Assembly: GCA_013812065.1 (NCBI GenBank)
Contig: JACCUC010000184.1
Coordinates: forward strand, 1 to 12,958
Source of the DNA: Thermoleophilaceae bacterium
GTDB lineage: Bacteria > Actinomycetota > Thermoleophilia > Solirubrobacterales > Thermoleophilaceae
Length of the DNA stretch: 12,958 nucleotides
Direction of reading: 5' to 3'
Part shown: positions 7,554 to 12,958 of the stretch, one piece after another
How the letters are laid out: every line of letters starts with the position of its first letter
Numbering within the stretch: the stretch's first letter is position 1
Position numbers and translations under genes: made by a program
Notes under the pieces: model-generated
What the model was told of the DNA's origin: nothing
What the model saw: only the letters and a program-made list of their open reading frames with translations
Databases searched by the model: none

Positions 7554-7685
7554 GGCTCCAATTCTGGCGCATGGCGTGCCGGTGGTCGCCGCGGCGCCTT
7601 AGGGCCGTCCGTACAAACCCACGGCTGAAATCTTCGACACCCGTAGATATAGGGCTGGAGCAGGGACGGGCAACATCGCCTCACG
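7554..7685. promoter_or_regulatory. Divergent intergenic region of hemQ and the nitrilase gene
   Basis: These 132 bases separate two divergently read genes and must carry both promoters. The only AT-rich island is TAGATATAGG at 7644-7653, offering -10-like hexamers (TAGATA, TATAGG) for the plus strand and TATATCT on the minus strand. No convincing -35 pairs, operators or riboswitch folds were recognised. Exact promoter positions are not resolved. Confidence 0.4.
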
Positions 7686-8597
7686 ATGGCTTTGACCACG
7701 AAGAAGAGCGCACGGTTGCCGGTGGTCGCGGCCGTCGCCGCCCCCTTCGAACGCGACCTCGACGCGTGCTTCGAGCGCATCGAGCGACACGTGCGCGCCG
7801 CCCGCGCCCGCGGGGCGGAGCTCGTGGTCTTCCCGGAGTCCACGCTCGGCGGCTACGTGCTCGAGCCTCGCGCCGGAGAGGTGAGGCTGCCCGAGCCTCC
7901 GCCGGCGCTGCGTCTCGACGGTCCCGAGGTCACCCGTCTCGCGGAGCTCGCCGGTCCGACTTTGCTCTGCGTCGGCCTCACCGAGGATGCGCCCGGCGGC
8001 CCATACTCGACGGGCATCTGCGTCAGCGGAGACGGTGTGCTCGGGATCCAGCGCAAGGTCCACGTTCCGCCCGCCGAGGCGTTCTGCTACCGCCCGGGAG
8101 AGGGCTTCGCGGCCTTCGACACGCCGTTCGGGCGCATCGGCATGCTGCTCTGCTACGACAAGCTCTTCCCCGAGGCCGCCCGGGCGCTCGCACTCGACGG
8201 CGCCGAGACGATCGTTGCGCCGGCCGCGTGGCCGGTCTGCCGCAAGGGGGCGGCGCGGCTCGTCGCCCGCGACGTCCAGACCCGCCAGTTCAGCCTCGTG
8301 GACCGCGCGCGCGCCGTCGAGAACCAGGTCGTGTGGGTGGCCGCCAACCAGACCGGCTCCTTCGGCGGGCTGCGGTTCCTGGGGCAGGCCAAGGTCGTCG
8401 ACCCGCGGGGGCGCGTGCTCGCGCAGACTCGGACGCGCGAGGGACTGGCGGTGGCCTCGATCGATCCCGTCACGGCCGTGCGCGACGCTCGCGCGCGGCT
8501 CTGCCACCTCGAGGCCCGTCGCTCGGAGGCCTATGGAGCCGGTGCCGAGGCACTGTCGGGTTTGGCGTCCGCCCCGACGGGGTATAGTTACAACTAA
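7686..8597 (+). CDS. Carbon-nitrogen hydrolase (nitrilase superfamily amidohydrolase)
   Basis: A 303-residue cytosolic enzyme of the nitrilase superfamily, which hydrolyses nitriles or, far more often, carbon-nitrogen bonds of amides and carbamoyl compounds. The Glu-Lys-Cys catalytic set is complete: Glu51 in VVFPEST, Lys124 in GIQRKVHVPP and Cys156 in GMLLCYDKLFPEA. The auxiliary YRPGEGF motif lies at 135-141. Length fits single-domain members. The ATG at 7686 places a beta strand (PVVAAVAAPF) just after a short tail, as expected. No Shine-Dalgarno is obvious. Substrate cannot be decided. The asparagine synthetase gene starts 2 bp after its stop, so an amide-nitrogen role is plausible, for example ammonia release or omega-amide hydrolysis. 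That link is inference from position only. Confidence 0.9.
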   Translation: MALTTKKSARLPVVAAVAAPFERDLDACFERIERHVRAARARGAELVVFPESTLGGYVLEPRAGEVRLPEPPPALRLDGPEVTRLAELAGPTLLCVGLTEDAPGGPYSTGICVSGDGVLGIQRKVHVPPAEAFCYRPGEGFAAFDTPFGRIGMLLCYDKLFPEAARALALDGAETIVAPAAWPVCRKGAARLVARDVQTRQFSLVDRARAVENQVVWVAANQTGSFGGLRFLGQAKVVDPRGRVLAQTRTREGLAVASIDPVTAVRDARARLCHLEARRSEAYGAGAEALSGLASAPTGYSYN

Positions 8598-8599
8598 CG
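8561..8599 (+). promoter_or_regulatory. Candidate internal promoter and small palindrome before asnB
   Basis: TATAGT at 8583-8588 is a near-ideal -10 in an otherwise GC-rich stretch, with TTTGGC at 8561-8566 at 16 bases spacing. It overlaps a palindrome TAGTT-AC-AACTA at 8585-8596. The -10 ends 11 bases before the ATG at 8600, so a transcript would have almost no leader. No Shine-Dalgarno precedes that ATG. The element lies within the last codons of the nitrilase gene. Confidence 0.4.
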
Positions 8600-10126
8600 A
8601 TGTGTGGAATAAGCGCCGCCTACGGCGATCCAGATCCCCAAGCCGCGCGGCGGATGCGGGACCGTCTCACGCACCGTGGGCCCGACGACAAGGGGGAGGT
8701 CTGCGTCGGCGACAGCTGGCTCGGTCAGACCCGCCTCTCGATCGTCGACGTCACGGGCGGCCACCAGCCGTTGCGCAACAACTCGGGCAACCTGTGGCTC
8801 GTAGGCAACGGCGAGATCTACAACCACGAGGAGGTCCGCGCCGACCTCGTGACCGACTCGTTCCGGACGCGCTCCGACAACGAGGTCGCCCTCCACCTGC
8901 TCGATCAGCGCGGCCCGGACGCCCTCGGCGATCTCCACGGCATGTACGCCTTCATCGCCGCGGGGGAGAACGGCAGCTTCGTCGCCGTGCGAGACCCGGT
9001 CGGGATCAAGCCGCTCTACTGGGCGCGCCAGAACGGCAGCGTGCGCTTCGCCTCGGAGATGCGCGCCTTCGACCCCGAGTGGCAGCGCTACGTCGAGGCC
9101 TTCCCTCCCGGGCACTTCTGGACGCCGGAGCGCGGCCTCGTGCGCTTCGCCGACGCGGTGCCCGAGGCCGGGCGCGACCAGCTCCCGGGGCCCTCCGAGC
9201 CCGGCGCCTCGGTGCCCGAGTACATCCTGCGGAGGACGCGCGCGAAGCTGATCGACTCGGTGGAGCGCCAGATGATGGGCGACGTGCCCGTCGGGGTCTT
9301 CCTCTCGGGCGGCCTGGACTCGAGCCTCGTCGCCGCCATCGCCGCTCCCTACCTCGAGCGCCGCGGCCAGAAGCTCAAGACCTTCGCGGTCGGCCTCGAG
9401 GACAGCCCCGACCTCGCCGCCGCGCGCCAGGTCGCGGAGTTCCTCGACACCGAGCACCACGAGCGCGTCTACACGGGCGAGGAAGCTCTCGAGGCCCTGC
9501 CGGCCGTCGTGCGCACCATCGAGTCGTACGACCCCTCGCTCGTGCGCAGCGCCGTGCCCAACTACCTGCTCGCCGAGCTGACCGCCGAGCACGTCAAGGT
9601 CGTGCTCACCGGCGAGGGGGCCGATGAGATCTTCGCCGGCTACGAGTACCTGGCCGACATCTCCGACGACACCGAGCTCGAGCGGGAGATCGTGCGCATG
9701 ATCGAGAGCCTCCACAACCTGAACCTTCAGCGCTGCGATCGCGTGACCATGGCCCACGGCCTCGAGGCCCGCGTGCCGTTCCTCGAGCGCGACGTGATCG
9801 AGCTCGGCCTCCAGCTTCCCGCCGGCTGGAAGCTCTCGGGCGAAGATCAGCCCGAGAAGCGCCTGCTGCGCCAGGCCTTCGAGGGCTGGCTGCCGCACGA
9901 GTTCCTGTGGCGCGGGAAGTCGCAGTTCGGCGACGGCAGCGGCGCGGCCTCTGTGCTCCAGAGCGCGGTCGAGGAGGCCGTCTCCGAGGCGGAGTTCGAG
10001 CGCGAGCGCGCCGAGGTCGACCCCGAGCTGCGCACGCGCGAGGAAGCGGGCTACTACCGCATCTTCCGCGAGCACCTGCGGGGCGTGAGGCCGATGCAGA
10101 CGCTCGGGCGGTTCGCGACGGCCTGA
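8600..10126 (+). CDS. asnB: Glutamine-hydrolysing asparagine synthetase
   Basis: A 508-residue two-domain enzyme that makes asparagine from aspartate, ATP and glutamine. The N-terminal class II glutamine amidotransferase domain begins MCGI, so Cys2 becomes the N-terminal nucleophile after methionine removal and the ATG at 8600 is certain. Other glutaminase landmarks are HRGPDD (25-30), QTRLSIVD (Arg45), GNGEIYN (69-75), RSDNE (91-95) and RDPVGIKPLYW (131-141). The synthetase domain has the ATP pyrophosphatase loop SGGLDSS at 236-242, then LTGEGADEIFAGYEY (336-350) and LEARVPFLERDV (388-399). The gene begins 2 bp after the nitrilase stop and ends 35 bp before a DNA methyltransferase. Some class members modify peptides or cell-wall precursors instead of free aspartate, but nothing nearby points there. 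Confidence 0.93.
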   Translation: MCGISAAYGDPDPQAARRMRDRLTHRGPDDKGEVCVGDSWLGQTRLSIVDVTGGHQPLRNNSGNLWLVGNGEIYNHEEVRADLVTDSFRTRSDNEVALHLLDQRGPDALGDLHGMYAFIAAGENGSFVAVRDPVGIKPLYWARQNGSVRFASEMRAFDPEWQRYVEAFPPGHFWTPERGLVRFADAVPEAGRDQLPGPSEPGASVPEYILRRTRAKLIDSVERQMMGDVPVGVFLSGGLDSSLVAAIAAPYLERRGQKLKTFAVGLEDSPDLAAARQVAEFLDTEHHERVYTGEEALEALPAVVRTIESYDPSLVRSAVPNYLLAELTAEHVKVVLTGEGADEIFAGYEYLADISDDTELEREIVRMIESLHNLNLQRCDRVTMAHGLEARVPFLERDVIELGLQLPAGWKLSGEDQPEKRLLRQAFEGWLPHEFLWRGKSQFGDGSGAASVLQSAVEEAVSEAEFERERAEVDPELRTREEAGYYRIFREHLRGVRPMQTLGRFATA

Positions 10127-10141
10127 GGCGGCGTCCGTCGG

Positions 10142-10160
10142 GGCGCCTAGCCTCGGCGCC
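10142..10160 (+). promoter_or_regulatory. GGCGCC stem-loop abutting the methyltransferase start
   Basis: GGCGCC at 10142-10147 and again at 10155-10160 forms a 6 bp GC stem with a 7-base loop ending one base before the ATG at 10162. It fills the place where a ribosome binding site would lie. It could act as a weak stop signal for asnB or restrain translation of the next gene. GGCGCC is also a common chance word in such DNA. Confidence 0.3.
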
Positions 10161-10161
10161 G

Positions 10162-11028
10162 ATGGACCTCGACCGCGACCGGATTCTCCTCGGGGACAAC
10201 CTCGCGGTCCTTCCGGGCCTGCCGTCCGGCGCCTTCGAGCTCATCTATATCGATCCGCCGTTCAACACGGGGGGATCGCAGACCCGACGGTCGATCGAGG
10301 TTTCCCCCGACGCCGACGGCGATCGGACCGGCTTCGGCGGCCGCCGCTACCGATCGCGGGTCTTGCGCGAGTCTTCCTACCGCGACTGCTTCGAGGACTA
10401 CCTCTCCTTCCTCGAGCCGCGCCTCGAGCACGCACATCGGCTGCTCTCCGGATCCGGGACGCTCTACTTCCACATCGACTACCGCGAGGCCCACCACTGC
10501 AAGCTGTTGCTCGACGAGATCTTCGGGCGCGACTGCTTCCTCAACGAGATCATCTGGGCCTATGACTACGGGGCGCGCTCGAAGCGGCGGTGGCCGGCCA
10601 AGCACGACACGATCCTGGTCTACGTCAAGGATCCGACGCGCTACCACTTCGACAGCGAGGCGGTCGATCGCGAGCCCTACATGGCGCCCGGGCTCGTGAC
10701 CGCCGAGAAGGCCGCCCGCGGCAAGCTCCCGGTCGACGTTTGGTGGCACACGATCGTCCCGACCAACGGCCGCGAGAAGACCGGCTACCCGACCCAGAAG
10801 CCCGAGGGGATCGTGCGCCGGATGGTGGCGGCGAGCACCCGGCCGGGTGACTGGTGCCTCGATTTCTTCGCCGGGTCGGGGACGCTTGGGGCGGTCGCAG
10901 CCGCGCTCGGGCGGAGGTACGTCTTGGTCGACAGCAACCCGGAGGCGGTCGAGGTCATGCGGCGGCGGCTCGGGGGCGGCTCAGAGCCAGACGGCTCGTT
11001 CGAGAATGTGGCTTGCCACTTCGAGTAA
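10162..11028 (+). CDS. Beta-class site-specific DNA methyltransferase, solitary
   Basis: A 288-residue S-adenosylmethionine-dependent DNA amino-methyltransferase, probably N6-adenine, possibly N4-cytosine. The catalytic motif IV DPPF is at residues 31-34 in LIYIDPPFNTGG. The cofactor motif I comes later, FFAGSGTLG at 235-243, after TQKP (211-214), which gives the order of the beta class (HinfI/CcrM group). The protein is compact, and the 50-200 region between the motifs must hold target recognition. The start at ATG 10162 is chosen because MDLDRDRILLGDNL begins right at the usual motif-IV-proximal strand; the frame is open further upstream into asnB but without family similarity. No restriction endonuclease, specificity subunit or phage gene is visible nearby. 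It faces the vapC-like gene tail-to-tail with 32 bp between. Target sequence unknown. Confidence 0.9.
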   Translation: MDLDRDRILLGDNLAVLPGLPSGAFELIYIDPPFNTGGSQTRRSIEVSPDADGDRTGFGGRRYRSRVLRESSYRDCFEDYLSFLEPRLEHAHRLLSGSGTLYFHIDYREAHHCKLLLDEIFGRDCFLNEIIWAYDYGARSKRRWPAKHDTILVYVKDPTRYHFDSEAVDREPYMAPGLVTAEKAARGKLPVDVWWHTIVPTNGREKTGYPTQKPEGIVRRMVAASTRPGDWCLDFFAGSGTLGAVAAALGRRYVLVDSNPEAVEVMRRRLGGGSEPDGSFENVACHFE

Positions 11029-11060
11029 GACCGAGGCCGAGTGCTCGTCATCGTCTCCCC

Positions 11061-11552
11061 TCAGAACGGGGCATCCCGTATCCCCAAGCGCTCGAGCCCG
11101 ATCTCGACCAGTAGGTCCGCGATGCGCGCGAAGTCGCTCCGGTTCTCCGTCGCGAGGTCACATCCTGCGACCCAAGCCGTGGCGGCGATCTGCAGGTCCA
11201 ACACCCACGCGACCCGCCGTTCCGGCTTGGCGCGAGGATCCCTCCGACCCGTTCCTCCGGGATGCGGTCCTAGCGCCCGCAACCGGCCGGCGAGCAGGCC
11301 GGCGTCGCGGTCGAAGGGAAGGACACGGACCTCGGGCCCGTGCACGAGACCCTCGAGCCAGCTGAGCTGAGCCCCGAAGCGAGCGTCACGCGCAGCGGCG
11401 CGGGCGAGCCCGAAGGTGACCTCGGTGAGGACCGGAGCGGGCACGCCCACGGGGTGCCCCGCCCGCGCGCCTGCCTCCACCGAGGCGAGAGCCGGACCTC
11501 CGGGGTGAAGGCGAGAGACGAGCGTCGTGTCCCAGGCGACCGGGGAGGTCAA
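11061..11552 (-). CDS. vapC: PIN-domain ribonuclease toxin, VapC type
   Basis: A 163-residue PIN-domain protein, predicted to be the metal-dependent RNase toxin of a type II toxin-antitoxin pair. Acidic residues expected in PIN active sites are present: Asp8 (AWDTTLV), Glu44 (PVLTEVTFGL), Asp119 (VLDLQIAATAWVAG) and the NRSDF segment (137-141) with Asp140. It is somewhat longer than many VapC proteins because of an arginine- and proline-rich insert around residues 95-113. The start is TTG at 11552: the frame is open back to a TGA, but no ATG or GTG occurs before Asp8. It starts 8 bp after the antitoxin stop with no strong Shine-Dalgarno, which suggests translational coupling. Cellular RNA target unknown. 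It converges with the methyltransferase gene. Confidence 0.87.
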   Translation of the reverse strand: MTSPVAWDTTLVSRLHPGGPALASVEAGARAGHPVGVPAPVLTEVTFGLARAAARDARFGAQLSWLEGLVHGPEVRVLPFDRDAGLLAGRLRALGPHPGGTGRRDPRAKPERRVAWVLDLQIAATAWVAGCDLATENRSDFARIADLLVEIGLERLGIRDAPF

Positions 11553-11560
11553 GGCTGTGG

Positions 11561-11905
11561 TTACGTTGCATCGTCATCGAGGCGAGCCGAAGCGACTGCC
11601 GCTCGAACCTCCTCCGGGCTCGGGTGCTCGCCTCCCTCGGTCGCGCCGAGCTCGGTCAATGCCCCCCTGCGCTCTCGCACCCGACGCGCAAGCTCCTCTT
11701 CCTCAGCTCGCCGCCGCGCACCAGCGAGCGCAAGCTGCACGACGGCGTCGTTGGTCGACGTGTCCAACTCGTCCGCGAGCGCCCGGGCGGCATCCAGAAT
11801 CTCTGCCGGGAGCGTCAGCGTAGTCCGCTTGCCGGTCCGGGTCGGCGCTCGGCGCCGCCGTGGCGCCCCTGACCGGGGCGGCGCGCGCATCGATCTGCTG
11901 ACCAT
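11561..11905 (-). CDS. vapB: VapB-like ribbon-helix-helix antitoxin
   Basis: A 114-residue protein just upstream of the PIN toxin gene. Residues 26-62 (KRTTLTLPAEILDAARALAD and following) fit a ribbon-helix-helix DNA-binding domain: a short strand, then two helices. A charged segment (RRRAEEEELARRVRERR, 65-81) and an acidic tail ending ARLDDDAT follow and probably bind and neutralise the toxin. The frame is open further upstream, but ATG 11905 is chosen because the extra 46 residues would be unlike the family and would cross the end of the upstream gene and the palindromic operator. A basic stretch RSGAPRRRRAPTRTGKR precedes the domain. No Shine-Dalgarno is present, and a -10-like TAAAGT lies so close that a leaderless message is likely. 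Antitoxins of this kind usually repress their own operon. Confidence 0.83.
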   Translation of the reverse strand: MVSRSMRAPPRSGAPRRRRAPTRTGKRTTLTLPAEILDAARALADELDTSTNDAVVQLALAGARRRAEEEELARRVRERRGALTELGATEGGEHPSPEEVRAAVASARLDDDAT

Positions 11906-11913
11906 GGATCGAA

Positions 11914-11919
11914 ACTTTA
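11914..11919 (-). promoter_or_regulatory. Candidate -10 element of the vapBC promoter
   Basis: On the minus strand TAAAGT occupies 11919 down to 11914, eight bases before the antitoxin ATG. The start of transcription would fall at or next to the ATG, giving a leaderless or nearly leaderless message, in keeping with the missing Shine-Dalgarno. No good -35 hexamer was found. Confidence 0.5.
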
Positions 11920-11938
11920 TCGCATCAGGTTGATGCGA
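11920..11938. promoter_or_regulatory. Palindromic operator of the vapBC promoter
   Basis: TCGCATCA-GGT-TGATGCGA is a perfect 8+3+8 inverted repeat directly upstream of the -10 hexamer, within the space a -35/-10 promoter would occupy. It lies 15-33 bases before the antitoxin ATG. It is one of few AT-containing, exact palindromes of this length in the window. By analogy with other ribbon-helix-helix antitoxins, VapB alone or with VapC would bind here and block RNA polymerase. Confidence 0.65.
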
Positions 11939-11967
11939 AAGACCTGTTCCCGACCGACGCGCAGCAG

Positions 11968-12948
11968 TCAGGCCCCGGCGCCCAGCCCCTCGCCCACATA
12001 CTCGAAGTGCATGGCGTCCGGCGTCGGCCAGCGCCCGCCCCACGCGAAACCGTTGCGCTCCATGACCTCGACGAGGCGCCGGTCCTGGGTCGAGCGCTCG
12101 CCGTAGGGATTGGCCGCGGCGTTAAGATCGATCGCGAGGCCCCAGGCGTGGCGCGAGACGGCGCCTGTGGTCGGGATGTCCTTGGCGGCGAAGCAACCGG
12201 CGTAGTCGCCTCGGTCGACGAGCCGCTCGAGGCCGCGGCGCTCGAGCTCGGCCATAGCCCGGCGCAAAGCGGGGATCATCTCGCGGTGGCAGCTCACGGT
12301 GCCGAGGATCGGCACCGTGGCGCCGACGATGTTGCGCTCGACCCACGATGGCTCGACGACGACCTCGTCGCCGCGGTCGAGCCGTACGGCGAACTCCCCG
12401 AAGCGCTCCTTGAGGGTCGCCTGGGGGAGGATTCGCAGGAAGCTCGGCCAGGGCGCCCGGCCGAGGTCGCGTACGCGCAGCTCGGGACCGCCGGCGTCCT
12501 GTAGCGCGGCTACGAGGCGTTCCGGCTCCCCGGTGTGAGGAACGAGCACCCAGCGCCGCTGGGCATCGAGGCGAGCGCCCTCGCGAACGTTCACGACGAT
12601 CTCCGCTCGGCGGACCAGGCCGTCGTCGATTACGCCGATCACGCGGAGCGAGCGATCCTCCGCGAGCCGGATTCGCCCGCCGCGCCCGAGCCGGCGCAGC
12701 CGAGCTGATGTGCGCGTGAGCAGCGCCTCGCCGCGGCCGAGCCCACTCACGGCGGCGCGCGCTCCGGCGGGGAGTAGCGGCGCGTAGGTTCGCGGCTCGA
12801 CCGCCGCGAGCTCGAGCGGGACTCCGAAGCCGGGCGGCGGTGAGTCGATGAGCCGGCCAGTGGCGCTGGCGCTGCGGCGCAGAGCGACGCGCCGGGCAAG
12901 CCCGACGCTCACGCGGGAGCCGGCGAGGGCACGGGCGCGGCGCAGCAC
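11968..12948 (-). CDS. M15-family D-alanyl-D-alanine carboxypeptidase-like protein (5' end uncertain)
   Basis: The C-terminal part is a VanY-type M15 metallopeptidase, a family that trims D-alanine or cross-links in peptidoglycan. Zinc ligands are clear: His267 and Asp274 in SRHAWGLAIDLN, and His314 in DAMHFEY, with GFAWGGRW between. Cys220 and Cys252 could form a disulfide. About 180 residues in front of the domain are not recognised; they contain alternating strand-like segments (VIGVIDDGLVRRAEIVV). A GTG at 12948 gives 326 residues, but the frame stays open to the window edge, has no Shine-Dalgarno there, and shows no signal peptide. The true start with an export signal probably lies beyond 12958. 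The stop is 62 bp upstream of the vapB start, on the same strand; that gap holds the vapBC promoter. Confidence 0.85.
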   Translation of the reverse strand: MLRRARALAGSRVSVGLARRVALRRSASATGRLIDSPPPGFGVPLELAAVEPRTYAPLLPAGARAAVSGLGRGEALLTRTSARLRRLGRGGRIRLAEDRSLRVIGVIDDGLVRRAEIVVNVREGARLDAQRRWVLVPHTGEPERLVAALQDAGGPELRVRDLGRAPWPSFLRILPQATLKERFGEFAVRLDRGDEVVVEPSWVERNIVGATVPILGTVSCHREMIPALRRAMAELERRGLERLVDRGDYAGCFAAKDIPTTGAVSRHAWGLAIDLNAAANPYGERSTQDRRLVEVMERNGFAWGGRWPTPDAMHFEYVGEGLGAGA

Positions 12949-12958
12949 GGGGCTGGGA

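Noticed and set aside
7577..7729. Thirteen-base direct repeat TGCCGGTGGTCGC at 7577 and 7717
   Set aside because: One copy is inside the nitrilase coding sequence and the word encodes common residues. No flanking structure supports an element or attachment site.
7987..9627. 546-codon plus-strand open frame across the nitrilase and asnB genes
   Set aside because: It spans the junction of two well-identified enzymes in a different frame and its translation is low-complexity Arg/Ala/Pro.
8594..10075. 493-codon minus-strand open frame opposite asnB
   Set aside because: Antisense shadow of asnB. The asnB frame carries every expected catalytic motif; this one shows none.
9907..10161. Upstream extension of the methyltransferase start into asnB
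   Set aside because: The extra residues are low-complexity and overlap the conserved end of asnB; ATG 10162 begins at the usual first strand of the family.
11906..12043. Upstream extension of the antitoxin start to 12043
   Set aside because: It would run through the palindromic operator, the -10-like hexamer and the end of the M15 peptidase gene, and adds residues unlike the family.
1..12958. tRNA or rRNA genes, CRISPR arrays, insertion sequences
   Set aside because: No cloverleaf-like or rRNA-like segments, no regularly spaced repeats and no transposase motifs were seen on either strand.

Overview
The window is very GC-rich (roughly 70% by eye), densely coded on both strands, and often uses GTG or TTG starts with weak or absent Shine-Dalgarno sequences. 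A HemQ-type heme enzyme, an M15 cell-wall peptidase with a SRHAWG motif, and this base composition suggest a high-GC Gram-positive actinobacterium, possibly of the Thermoleophilia/Solirubrobacterales type. The phylum-level guess is inference, since no rRNA gene or marker phylogeny is available here. No tRNA, rRNA, CRISPR array, insertion sequence or gene-free stretch over 300 bases was seen.

Left part (1-2567, plus strand): a TauE/SafE-family anion permease cut by the left edge; a decayed ChrA chromate transporter that lacks its N-terminal part and has three reading-frame breaks; then an intact six-helix membrane protein of unknown function with a good ribosome binding site and a plausible promoter.

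Middle (2631-7553, minus strand): a four-gene run read right to left. It holds a HemQ/chlorite-dismutase-family coproheme decarboxylase, a thioredoxin-reductase-like ferredoxin-NADP reductase overlapping it by ATGA, and two tandem paralogous polytopic membrane proteins that look like GT-C glycosyltransferases with a soluble C-terminal tail ending in a conserved cysteine. The first two genes are almost certainly translationally coupled. The membrane-protein pair follows after 26 bp.

Right-middle (7686-11028, plus strand): divergent from hemQ come a nitrilase-superfamily amidohydrolase and, 2 bp later, a glutamine-dependent asparagine synthetase. A promoter-like AT-rich patch with a small palindrome sits at their junction. 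A solitary beta-class DNA methyltransferase follows, with no restriction partner in view.

Right end (11061-12958, minus strand): an M15 D,D-carboxypeptidase-like protein running to or past the edge, then a VapB/VapC-type toxin-antitoxin pair. A perfect 8+3+8 palindrome lies in the antitoxin promoter and is a strong candidate autoregulatory operator. The most interesting signals are this operator with its apparently leaderless promoter, the hemQ-reductase overlap, the tandem GT-C pair, and the solitary methyltransferase lying tail-to-tail with the toxin-antitoxin module.
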